Source: Intestinibacter bartlettii (GTDB taxonomy: Bacteria > Bacillota > Clostridia > Peptostreptococcales > Peptostreptococcaceae). Taken from it: 46,551 nt of DNA. The stretch covers positions 1-46,551 of the forward strand of contig NZ_JAHLOQ010000026.1 of the NCBI RefSeq assembly GCF_018917435.1, in the 5' to 3' direction. The stretch's first letter is position 1, and each line of letters starts with the position of its first letter. The notes under the pieces were generated by a model, which did no database searches, had not been told where the DNA came from, and saw only the letters and a list, made by a program, of their open reading frames with translations. Made by a program: the position numbers and the translations under genes. Of this stretch, positions 16,644 to 24,491 are shown in pieces.

Positions 16644-17780
16644 TTAAGCAATTTTATTATTTTCTTTATTTTTCAAATACATTTTTTCATGTAATTTAGG
16701 ATTTCTTTCTTCATAAGGTTTCTGATTTTTTAAGACAGAAAATATATAATTTAAAAGTTTATGCATTATAGCACATATTTTTACCTTTTTAGGTTTTATA
16801 TTCATATTATCATGATAATATGAATATAATACAGAATTTAATGGTTTACCTTTACTATTTAATTTTATAGATGCCAAAGCTACTGTATATAATGCCCTTC
16901 TTCCGAAGGAAGTTCCTCTTTTTGATATTCTTTTTCCTGTAGATATTGATTTACCAAATTGTTTAACCGATGTATCAAGACCAAAATAGGCGACTAGCTG
17001 TTTAGCCTTTTTAAATTTATTTATATTCCCATTTCACTTACTATACTTATAGCTGTAAATATTGCAATTTCAGGTATTGTTTGCAATAATTCAACATTTC
17101 TAGAAATATAATTTGGTGTATTTGTCTATTGCAAATTTTTTACCTTTTTTAGATTTTTCCAATATTAAATTTATTATTTCGTTATTATCTTCATTTAAAA
17201 TATCATCTGGACTTGGATATTTCTCTAAAATAGCTAACACTGTTTTAGTATTTAAAGTACTAAAAACTTTTAAAAATCCTGGAAAAATAACTTTAAGTGT
17301 AGTCTTTAATTTTTTTATCTGATCAGATCTCATATCTGTATAATTATAGTATTCTCTACAAAGAATTTTCAAAGTATAAACAATATCATCAATATCTTGA
17401 GAGACCTTTAAGTCTTGATATTTACAAGAATAAGCTATATTAAGGGCATCATTTTTATCACTTTTAACTTTTCTAATATTTTTTTGTCTATTAGAACATA
17501 CTACTAAAGGATTTAAAACATATGTATCGAATTCTCTAATTAGATAGTGGAAAAGGGATTTATGTTATATTGATGTTGATTCCATGAATATACCGCACTT
17601 ATCATTAAATTCATTTTCACCCTTTTTGATTACTAATTCTAGTTTTTTAAATCCATCTAAATCATGTTCTATTCTGAATGGATTTTTATATATTTCACCA
17701 TTCGGTGAGAGTATTGCAACAACTGAAAAATCAGCTGCTACGTCAATACCAACAACCATTTTATTTAAAAATTTAGACAT
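16644..17780 (-). pseudogene. IS110-family transposase, disrupted
   Basis: The N-terminal part (MVVGIDVAADFSVVAIL, FMESTS) and KSDKNDALNIA are the DEDD RuvC-like domain; the C-terminal part (AYFGLDTSVKQFGKSISTG, SKRGTSFGRRALYTVA) is the Transposase_20 domain with its catalytic Ser region. There are three lesions: TAA at 17565-17567 in place of the expected Tyr codon after ESTSI, a frameshift near 17100-17120 (after AIDKY), and another near 17020-17035 (before NINKFKKAKQL). The recombinase is therefore non-functional unless supplied in trans. AACCTCC upstream of the ATG (minus strand GGAGGTTGTT) is its ribosome binding site. Confidence 0.85.
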
Positions 17781-18137
17781 AACAACCTCCTTATTTAAAG
17801 TATTCTGAGTAAAACTCCACCTAAATCAGTAAATTTATAACCTTGATAGTTATACAGATAATTTCATAAAAGAAAATCCAACCAGCAAATCATAAAGTTT
17901 TACTGGTGGAGGATAGTCTTCAGGACGGGTATAGAATAATATTTATTCACCCAGGGGGATTACATCCATCCATTACTCAGTAAAATGGTACTATATTTTG
18001 GGATTTAAATAGAAAATTTAATTGAAGTGATTTAAATTTGAAATGAGTTGTGATAGAATTTAATTAAGATAGATTTTATTCGCAATGTTCGTGATTATTT
18101 TAAGATATTTTCTAGTTAAATCCTATATATATTATAC
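17781..18137 (-). ncRNA. Non-coding end of IS110, candidate bridge RNA
   Basis: IS110 elements carry a structured RNA in the non-coding end upstream of the recombinase that guides target and donor recognition. Here the 357-bp minus-strand upstream end contains GGGT...ACCC pairing (about 17925-17960) and CCAG...CTGG pairing (about 17890-17915). The role is inferred from position and family; exact RNA ends are unknown. Confidence 0.45.
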
Positions 18138-18519
18138 AGGGTGATTGAAACATTATAAATGGGTTGGAGTACCATATGTAGTATATGATAAGTTTAAGGA
18201 GGCCTCACACCTAAGGGTGATTGAAACCCCCACTTAAACACATCTTTATCACCTATTATGTCTATTGTTTAAGGAGGCCTCACACCTAAAGGTGATTGAA
18301 ACTGGAAATCCACGTACTCAGCAGAGTAATAGTCTTTCCGTTTAAGGAGGCCTCACACCTAAGGGTGATTGAAACTAAAGAACGTTTAGTTCCATTTGAA
18401 TTACTGAATAAGTTATATAAGGTACCTTCCCTGAGGGGAATTGAAACGGAAATGTTGCAAGTGCTGCGAATTGGATATTATATGTTATATAAGGTATCTT
18501 CCCTAAGAGGAACTGAGAC
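18138..18519 (+). CRISPR. CRISPR array 6 (mixed type a and type b repeats)
   Basis: Starts with the last 14 nt of a type a repeat at the IS110 junction, then three type a repeats (18192, 18267, 18340; variant CTCACACC), then a perfect type b repeat (18412-18447) and a degenerate type b repeat (18484-18519). All share the same orientation and spacer size. Two repeat families in one array is unusual. Confidence 0.93.
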
Positions 18520-18718
18520 AACTAACTAATAAAATTAAGAAAGTTGTTATAGTTTATAAATTTATGAATATTTTTTATGAAATAGGATAAAAAATCACAG
18601 GATTTAAAAGAGTCTAGTGATTTTTTTTATGTAGGTTAAAAACTTGTAATTATATTTGGAATTATATTAGTCAACTGAAATTGCATGATAAAGTTCTTAT
18701 TATATTTTACAACCTATG
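18520..18718 (+). promoter_or_regulatory. Truncated leader B, copy 3, without array
   Basis: Contains the hairpin terminator (about 18586-18626) and the first part of leader B, then stops near 18718 and joins directly to the micropeptide flank. The second half of the leader and the whole 30-nt array are deleted. Confidence 0.7.
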
Positions 18719-18781
18719 ATTATGGATATACTTACATTAAAAACAAAAAACATACAATTATAACTCAAATATGCAAAACAC

Positions 18782-18820
18782 AAAAAAGGCACTGCACAAT
18801 TAACATTGTACAATGCCTTA
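18782..18820 (-). terminator. Terminator of micropeptide unit, copy 3
   Basis: Same conserved hairpin and T run on the minus strand, kept although the adjacent array is gone. Confidence 0.75.
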
Positions 18821-18865
18821 AAAAACTATTTAATTCTCTCACAATTACACCTCCCAAACAAAAAA

Positions 18866-18934
18866 CTAGCAGCAAGAACTAGAAGTCAAAAGACATAAAA
18901 CCTTTAGCGGACAAATTGCACATTTAATACCCAT
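18866..18934 (-). CDS. Cys-rich micropeptide (22 aa), copy 3
   Basis: Same peptide as copies 1 and 2 except Ile15 to Leu (ATT to CTT). All five Cys, the length and the AGGAGGTGA site are kept. It persists although its neighbouring 30-nt array has been lost. Confidence 0.6.
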   Translation of the reverse strand: MGIKCAICPLKVLCLLTSSSCC

Positions 18935-18963
18935 AAAATCACCTCCTAAAAATTAAAACACGA

Positions 18964-19020
18964 CTAAAAATGTATTATGATAGAAATTGCAGAGCCAATC
19001 CCTAAACTTAAACTTGACAT
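18964..19020 (-). CDS. Hydrophobic micropeptide (18 aa), copy 3
   Basis: Identical 18-residue product to copies 1 and 2, with the same ribosome binding site and upstream TTGGGC-16-TATAAT promoter. Confidence 0.6.
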   Translation of the reverse strand: MSSLSLGIGSAISIIIHF

Positions 19021-19083
19021 ATAACCACCTCCCACCTTTATCACTAATTATAATTGTATAGACTAAGCGCCCAACTATCATAT

Positions 19084-19427
19084 CAAAAAGTGTGCCGATT
19101 ACAAATTTATCTTGAAATTTTCCAAATTGGTCACATACGACTTTTTATTGTGCTAAAATATAAATATAAAACCCTTAAAACATAGAAATTCATGGATTTT
19201 AGCAAAATAAATATTCAAATAAATTTACATTATAACGAGATAACAACTTAAAAAAATAAAGAAAATATAAAATTTACCTTATAAAAAAATCCAACCGCCA
19301 CGCACCAGTGATACCAACGGTTTGAGGTGGTTTTGAGGATATAAAATTTTTCTTATATGCAATAAAAAAGTTGTACCCCGCAACGGAGGTCTGAAAGCAA
19401 GTAATTGCAAGGGCTAAAAATTTAGGG
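19084..19427 (+). promoter_or_regulatory. CRISPR leader A, copy 4
   Basis: Fourth copy; the GC-rich hairpin has one substitution (ACGGAGGT), which weakens it. Confidence 0.8.
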
Positions 19428-19616
19428 GTTATATAAGGTAGCTTCCCTGAGGGGAATTGAAACGATAATACTGGTATATCCCTTTCTCTAGCTATAGAAC
19501 ACGTTATATAAGGTACCTTCTCTGAGGGGAATTGAAACAATTTTTGAACATTACCACCTTTATTTGCATCTACAAATGTGCTATATAAGCTACCTTCCCC
19601 AAAGGAAAATTGAAAC
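19428..19616 (+). CRISPR. CRISPR array 7 (36-nt repeat, type b)
   Basis: Three repeats (19428-19463 with one substitution, 19503-19538, and a degenerate one at 19580-19616) and two spacers. Confidence 0.9.
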
Positions 19617-19940
19617 AATCTAACACTATAGGATATAAAGTGACCACATCTATTAAGTTACATAATCCACCTCCCCCTACAAAAATCAAAACCATCAACC
19701 TACAGACAATCTACAACACAAGCAACACTGTTAGATCAAAAAACTAAAACCGACGACTATCTCCATTACATTTTCCAATTATAAATCACACCCTACACCC
19801 AAGCATGATATGCACGCCCACAAAACACACCCAACTCAAAAATCAAACGAACTTAATTTCAAAAATCACACTACATTCAACAAAACCAAAAGTAAATCAA
19901 ATTACAAATATAAAAATAAGTCCACACCAGTCAACACTTG
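19617..19940 (+). promoter_or_regulatory. G-poor, C/A-rich stretch before cas6 (possible rut region)
   Basis: No gene. Plus-strand G is only about 13 in the 240 bases 19681-19920, while C is abundant, giving an unstructured C>G RNA of the kind used by Rho. On the minus strand a strong GGGGGAGGTGG precedes ATG-TAA (near 19660-19680), probably a dead copy of the micropeptide start. Confidence 0.4.
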
Positions 19941-19963
19941 TCACTCTATACGGTATAGAGTGA
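19941..19963. promoter_or_regulatory. Perfect 23-bp palindrome upstream of cas operon
   Basis: Half-site TCACTCTATAC, one central G, then its exact complement. It lies 150 bp before cas6 and about 34 bp before a TATAAT at 19997-20002. Likely operator for a regulator of the cas operon. Confidence 0.55.
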
Positions 19964-20113
19964 TTTTATACAACTAAAATTTATAAAAAAAACATATATA
20001 ATTAAAATAAAAGAAAATAAACCAAAAAAAGACAAAATAACAGAAAAAAACAGAAAAACAACTAAAAAAACAAGCAATATAGATACAAAAATATATATTT
20101 TGGGGGATGTAAT

Positions 20114-20806
20114 ATGCAGATTATACAGATAAGGGTAAAGGTTTTAGTAAAGGAAGACACGTCAGCAGATCAAATGCAGTCGAGGGTGTGCGGGCTTATC
20201 GATTATAGCTTTTCAAAGAGAGATGAATTATTGAGTATGCACAATATGAACAAGTACAAATTCTATTGTTTTGATTCTTTATATCCGGTTGAGAGTGACC
20301 GTATTTATAAAAAGGGCAAGGTGTATGCGCTTACTATTAGGACGCTTGATTTAAATTTGGCGGAGTTTTTTTCAAATTCGCTGTTAGATGTTGAGACTTA
20401 TTATGTTAAGGCGTTATCTAGTGAAATCAAGATTATACCTCAAAAGCCTATTGAGAAAATCTACTCCTTGACACCGGCGATAATCAAAAATGACAGCGGT
20501 TATTGGCGAGATAGTATGTCGATTGATGATTATGAGAGAAGGTTAAAGGAAAATCTGATAAAGAAGTACAACGATATAACTGGTGAGAAGATGGACGAGG
20601 ATTTTGAGCTTTTTAATAAGATTGAGCTAAAAAACAGAAAGCCTATTTCGGTGAGATACAAAAATATCAAATTATTGGGCGACAAGGTAAATCTTTATAT
20701 ATCAGATGACAAGAGGGCGCAACAACTTGCTTATATGGCGCTTGGCTCTGGGATTATGGAGATGAACTCACGAGGATGTGGCTTTGTAAACTATAAGTTC
20801 TTATAG
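20114..20806 (+). CDS. cas6: Cas6 CRISPR repeat endoribonuclease
   Basis: 230 aa, start after GGGGGATGT. Cas6 cuts the repeat hairpin or its base in the pre-crRNA and leaves an 8-nt 5' handle. The two ferredoxin-like halves and the C-terminal glycine-rich loop (MALGSGIMEMNSRGCGFV, residues about 210-227) are diagnostic. It is first in the type I-B operon, followed by cas8b 14 bp downstream. By operon logic it should process the 30-nt repeats (handle ATTTAAAC); whether it also cuts the two 36-nt repeats (handle ATTGAAAC) cannot be told. Confidence 0.92.
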   Translation: MQIIQIRVKVLVKEDTSADQMQSRVCGLIDYSFSKRDELLSMHNMNKYKFYCFDSLYPVESDRIYKKGKVYALTIRTLDLNLAEFFSNSLLDVETYYVKALSSEIKIIPQKPIEKIYSLTPAIIKNDSGYWRDSMSIDDYERRLKENLIKKYNDITGEKMDEDFELFNKIELKNRKPISVRYKNIKLLGDKVNLYISDDKRAQQLAYMALGSGIMEMNSRGCGFVNYKFL

Positions 20807-20820
20807 TAGGGGGTGTTTAT

Positions 20821-22620
20821 GTGTTAAAGGATTGTTTGGAAATTTTTGAACCTATACTTAAACAAGAAGGTGACAAGCTTATTATCGACAACCATATACC
20901 AGCTGATGGGACTTATGTTGTGGTGGATATTTGTGATGATAAGTTTGAGGTAAGGGAGTCTTTTGATATAAAGTTCGACAAAAAGAAAAAAGAAATTGAG
21001 GGTAAGAGCAATCTTTATTATGAATATGTGAGAATGTACGATTATTATAGTAAATTGATTGAGATGAACAAACCGATAGATCTTAAAAAGATAATTCACA
21101 GCAACAACTACTTGAGTTTTTGGGTTAAAAAAGACAGCATTCAAAACGGCAAACTTACAGATGATATAATAGATAATTATTATGATATTTTAAAAGACCC
21201 TTTAAAAAAATACCAAGCTAAACCAAAGGCTAGGGGGATTTATAAAGAGGTTGAGAAAAAGCTTGGCAAGGTCGATAGTGAGCTTTTGGAAAGGATAAGA
21301 TTTTGGATTAAGAAGAATATATTTAACCTAGATATCGATATGAAAAACAAGGATTATCTAAAGATATTTTTTCAATTTAAAGACGACAACGATAAAACTA
21401 TAGCCCTTTATCAAAAGGAGAGCGAAAGATATCTTGTGCCTAATATATACAACAAAAACGACTACAATGAAATGATAAACGAAGAAGTGTATGGATTGCC
21501 GAGCGACAACATGGGGCTAAATGCGAAAAAGCCTTATCTGGTTACGAATACGAGAAAAATTAAAGTTCCTTATTTAATAAATAACGACGAGGTCCTTTTG
21601 CAAAAGAAGTTTTTTGACTATTTATCATCATGTGCAACTAAGCAAAAATTCAATATTTATATAAATACAGACAAAGATGAAGAAATTACAAAACATAATA
21701 TTATTGCTAAGAAAAATGGAGAACTGTTAGAAGATAACGATTTTAGGGGGATATATCTAAGAGTTCAAAAGGGGATAAGCACAGATATTATCGACTACGA
21801 CATTATCTCAGGGTACAGATACAATCTAAAAAAGAAATTCGATTACAATATGTATATAGATGTAGATTTAAAGTTGTCAAAGGGGACAGAGATAGACTAC
21901 TACTCAACATACGACAACAAATCGGATATTCAAAATCTTTTAAATGAGGTATATTTTTCTAAGTTTTTAAAAGGAAACTATTTTAATGAGCCTAAGGAAA
22001 TTAAACTTAATGATAATGTGGTAAAGAGAAATTTATTAACATGCAGAAATTCTATATTTAACTGGCTTTACAAGGGATATTTTAACGATGTTGAAGCTGT
22101 TTTGAATAGGGCATCTTTAGAAATTACAAAAAATTCAGTTGTAAATGGATATAATGTATTAGCTATACATGAGTTTAATTTGAGATGGTCTTTCATAGAA
22201 TATTTTAAAGGAGAGGGGAAAATGGCAGATTTTTTAAATGAAGTTAAAACAAACTTAAGGGAAAAAATAAATTGTAAAGACAATAAGATAATTGAAAGCG
22301 ATATGGAGTATTACTTTGCAATTGGACAAGAGGTGTACTACTTATTGTCTTTGAGCAAGTCAAACAACAAAAATCAATCACTTATAAACCCATTTTTAAA
22401 TGCTAAAGGTGATGCTATCTTAAAAGAAAAACTTAGAAAATTATTCACTAAATATAACTATGCAAAAGGGCTTAGACACGACAGATCATCTAATCTTTAC
22501 TCTATGATTTTGGGGTACAGACCAGAGGGCAAAGTTGACCAAGATATGATAATAGCAGGTTTTTTAAATAGCAACTTAATTTATGAAAAGAAAGAAGAAA
22601 ACGAACAGGGGGATAACTAA
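20821..22620 (+). CDS. cas8b: Cas8b (Csh1-type) large Cascade subunit
   Basis: 599 aa starting at GTG 20821 behind AGGGGGTGT; an ATG just upstream meets an immediate stop. Position between cas6 and cas7, size, and a weakly conserved N-terminal layout (LEIFEPILKQEG, then a long Lys/Asp-rich body) match Csh1-type Cas8b of subtype I-B, the subunit that recognises the PAM and binds target DNA for Cas3. No catalytic motif is expected. The stop codon abuts the cas7 start. Assignment relies strongly on context because this family is very divergent. Confidence 0.88.
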   Translation: MLKDCLEIFEPILKQEGDKLIIDNHIPADGTYVVVDICDDKFEVRESFDIKFDKKKKEIEGKSNLYYEYVRMYDYYSKLIEMNKPIDLKKIIHSNNYLSFWVKKDSIQNGKLTDDIIDNYYDILKDPLKKYQAKPKARGIYKEVEKKLGKVDSELLERIRFWIKKNIFNLDIDMKNKDYLKIFFQFKDDNDKTIALYQKESERYLVPNIYNKNDYNEMINEEVYGLPSDNMGLNAKKPYLVTNTRKIKVPYLINNDEVLLQKKFFDYLSSCATKQKFNIYINTDKDEEITKHNIIAKKNGELLEDNDFRGIYLRVQKGISTDIIDYDIISGYRYNLKKKFDYNMYIDVDLKLSKGTEIDYYSTYDNKSDIQNLLNEVYFSKFLKGNYFNEPKEIKLNDNVVKRNLLTCRNSIFNWLYKGYFNDVEAVLNRASLEITKNSVVNGYNVLAIHEFNLRWSFIEYFKGEGKMADFLNEVKTNLREKINCKDNKIIESDMEYYFAIGQEVYYLLSLSKSNNKNQSLINPFLNAKGDAILKEKLRKLFTKYNYAKGLRHDRSSNLYSMILGYRPEGKVDQDMIIAGFLNSNLIYEKKEENEQGDN

Positions 22621-23574
22621 ATGGATAAGAGAGTATATGGAGTATTGGGGATAAGTTCTATAATGGCGAATTGGAATGCTGACTTTTCTGGCTATCCAAA
22701 AACAACTTCTGATGGCAGTACATTCGGCAGCGACAAGGCTTTTAAATATCCTATGAAAAAAATGTGGGACAATGAAGGCGAAAAGGTCCTTTATATAAAA
22801 TCTATGAAAATTAGTGAAGATAAAAAGAAAGGCGAAGTTCAATTAGTACCAAGATCTTTAAAAGAAAGATATGAGTATTTGTTTGAGGGAGAAGATTTAA
22901 AAAAATGCAAAGACAGTAAACTTGTAATGAGCAATTTGTTCAAATGTATAGATGTTAAAAATTTTGGAGCAACATTTGCAGAAGAAGGGAATAATTTCTC
23001 GATAACAGGTGCTATTCAATTTGGTCAAGGGTTCAATAAATATGCAGACACAACGCCAGAAGAACAACAGATTTTATCACCTTTTAGAGACCCAACAAAG
23101 AAGGATGGCGATAAAGAAGCGAAAAACTCAACATTAGGTAGTAAAATAGTAAGCAACGAGGCTCACTACTTCTATCCATTTGTAATAAACCCAAATGCAT
23201 ACAATGAATACAAAGACATGGGCTTGACAGATGGATACACAGAAGACGACTACATAAAATTTAAACAAACTTCGATAAAGGCAGCAACTTCACATTCTAC
23301 TAATGCAAAAATGGGCTGTGAAAATGAATTCGGTTTATTTGTCGAAACAGATAGCGACCTATATCTTCCTGATTTATCACAATATATAGAATTTGAAAAA
23401 ACAGAAGAAACACATGACAAAAACATAATCACAATAACTTGTTCGGAGCTTATAAACGACTTAAAAGACAAGATAAAATGTGTGGAAATTTACATAAATC
23501 CATATACTACAACATTAAAAAGTGAAATTAAAGGAGCTAAAATATACAACATATTTACGCAAAAAGAGGTGTAG
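22621..23574 (+). CDS. cas7: Cas7 (Csh2-type) crRNA backbone protein
   Basis: 317 aa, start immediately after the cas8b stop, so translation is probably coupled. VYGVLGISSIMANWNADFSG, the MKKMWDNEGE segment, FGATFAEEGNNFSITGAIQFGQG and SHSTNAKMGCENEFGLFVETD are typical of the Csh2/Cas7 family, which polymerises along the crRNA guide in Cascade. Length is usual for the subtype. cas5 follows 3 bp after its stop. Confidence 0.95.
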   Translation: MDKRVYGVLGISSIMANWNADFSGYPKTTSDGSTFGSDKAFKYPMKKMWDNEGEKVLYIKSMKISEDKKKGEVQLVPRSLKERYEYLFEGEDLKKCKDSKLVMSNLFKCIDVKNFGATFAEEGNNFSITGAIQFGQGFNKYADTTPEEQQILSPFRDPTKKDGDKEAKNSTLGSKIVSNEAHYFYPFVINPNAYNEYKDMGLTDGYTEDDYIKFKQTSIKAATSHSTNAKMGCENEFGLFVETDSDLYLPDLSQYIEFEKTEETHDKNIITITCSELINDLKDKIKCVEIYINPYTTTLKSEIKGAKIYNIFTQKEV

Positions 23575-23577
23575 ACT

Positions 23578-24366
23578 ATGAAGATTTTGAAGTTTAGACT
23601 TTATGGCAGAAACGCATTTTTCAAAAAGCCTGATGTAAATGCAATTTTGTACTACACTTATGGCAACATTCACAAAGTTGCTCTTTTAGGGATGTTTGGT
23701 GCAATTTTGGGATATGGCGGCTACAACAATATGGATTTTTATAATCAAAAAAGTAAAAAACAAATGGATTATCCAGAGTTTTATAGCAAATTAAAAGGTT
23801 TAAAAATATCAATAGTTCCCAAGAACGAAGGATTTTTTGAAAAAAAGGTCCAAATTTTTAACAATACAGTCGGCTATGCATCAAAAGAACAAGGCGGCAA
23901 CCTTATCACAAGAGAACAGTGGCTTGAGTATCCATCATGGGATATATATTTCCAAATTTGTGATGAAATAAGCGAAAACCTAGCAGACTCCATCCAAAAT
24001 AGACGAGCTGTGTATATTCCCTATCTCGGCAAAAACGACCACATCGCAAACATAGATAATGTAGAGTTGTTTGAAGATAAGGATATAGAAATTTTGAAAA
24101 ACACTAAAAATATAGACTGCATGTTTAAAGAAAATATGTTTAGATTTAATAATTACGAAGAAGATGAAGAAAACGAAGAAGAAGATGATGACGATTTTTA
24201 CGAAAAAATTGATCCGTTTAAATACCAAGAAAGACTGCCAGTAGCACTTGAACAAAGTACAAATTTATATGTAATGGAGAAGTTTATTTTTACAAATATG
24301 AATGTGAGCGTAAATTGTGATATTGATATTTTTGAGGTCGGTGGTAGGAAAATTGTGTTTTATTGA
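23578..24366 (+). CDS. cas5: Cas5 Cascade subunit
   Basis: 262 aa. The N-terminal MKILKFRLYGRNAFFKKPDVN followed by LLGMFGAILGYGGYNN is the Cas5 ferredoxin-like start used to hold the 5' crRNA handle. It carries a Glu/Asp-rich insert (EEDEENEEEDDDD) near residue 200. Fourth gene of the operon; a GGGGG/CCCCC hairpin separates it from cas3. Confidence 0.93.
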   Translation: MKILKFRLYGRNAFFKKPDVNAILYYTYGNIHKVALLGMFGAILGYGGYNNMDFYNQKSKKQMDYPEFYSKLKGLKISIVPKNEGFFEKKVQIFNNTVGYASKEQGGNLITREQWLEYPSWDIYFQICDEISENLADSIQNRRAVYIPYLGKNDHIANIDNVELFEDKDIEILKNTKNIDCMFKENMFRFNNYEEDEENEEEDDDDFYEKIDPFKYQERLPVALEQSTNLYVMEKFIFTNMNVSVNCDIDIFEVGGRKIVFY

Positions 24367-24442
24367 TAATTTGGAGTTTATTTAAACTAGAGATTATCTT
24401 TGATTAAAAGAAGTAAAGATTTGGTTAAAAACAGTAAAAAAT

Positions 24443-24466
24443 AAAAGGGGGATTAGTCCCCCTTTA
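24443..24466 (+). terminator. Intercistronic hairpin cas5-cas3
   Basis: AAAGGGGG-ATTAGT-CCCCCTTT with a weak T run. It is likely to be a partial terminator or mRNA-stabilising structure that lowers cas3 expression relative to Cascade genes. Confidence 0.6.
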
Positions 24467-24491
24467 TTGATATAAAAATAGGAGGGAAGAT

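Larger units (their letters stand above)
16517..18137 (-). mobile_element. Degenerate IS110-family element inserted in a CRISPR repeat
   Basis: About 1.62 kb between the first 21 nt of a type b repeat (to 16516) and the last 14 nt of a type a repeat (from 18138). It carries a broken IS110 transposase on the minus strand and a 357-bp non-coding end upstream of it. No terminal inverted repeats are seen, as expected for this family. It sits in the loop of the repeat's TTCCC-TGA-GGGGAA hairpin. Confidence 0.8.
10806..19616 (+). repeat. Tandemly repeated CRISPR module (four copies, two incomplete)
   Basis: Module order is leader A, 36-nt array, hairpin terminator, leader B, 30-nt array, micropeptide unit. 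Copies start at 10806, 13493, 15771 and 19084. The non-array parts are near-identical by eye, while spacers differ. Copy 3 carries an IS110 remnant and has lost its 30-nt array. Copy 4 stops after a short 36-nt array. The pattern indicates duplication of the block followed by independent spacer acquisition. Confidence 0.85.

Noticed and set aside
17113-17808. Plus-strand ORFs opposite the IS110 transposase
   Set aside because: Antisense shadows of the disrupted transposase gene.
24372-24386. Possible stray CRISPR repeat end (TTTATTTAAAC) after cas5
   Set aside because: Only about 11 bases of AT-rich sequence match, expected by chance here.
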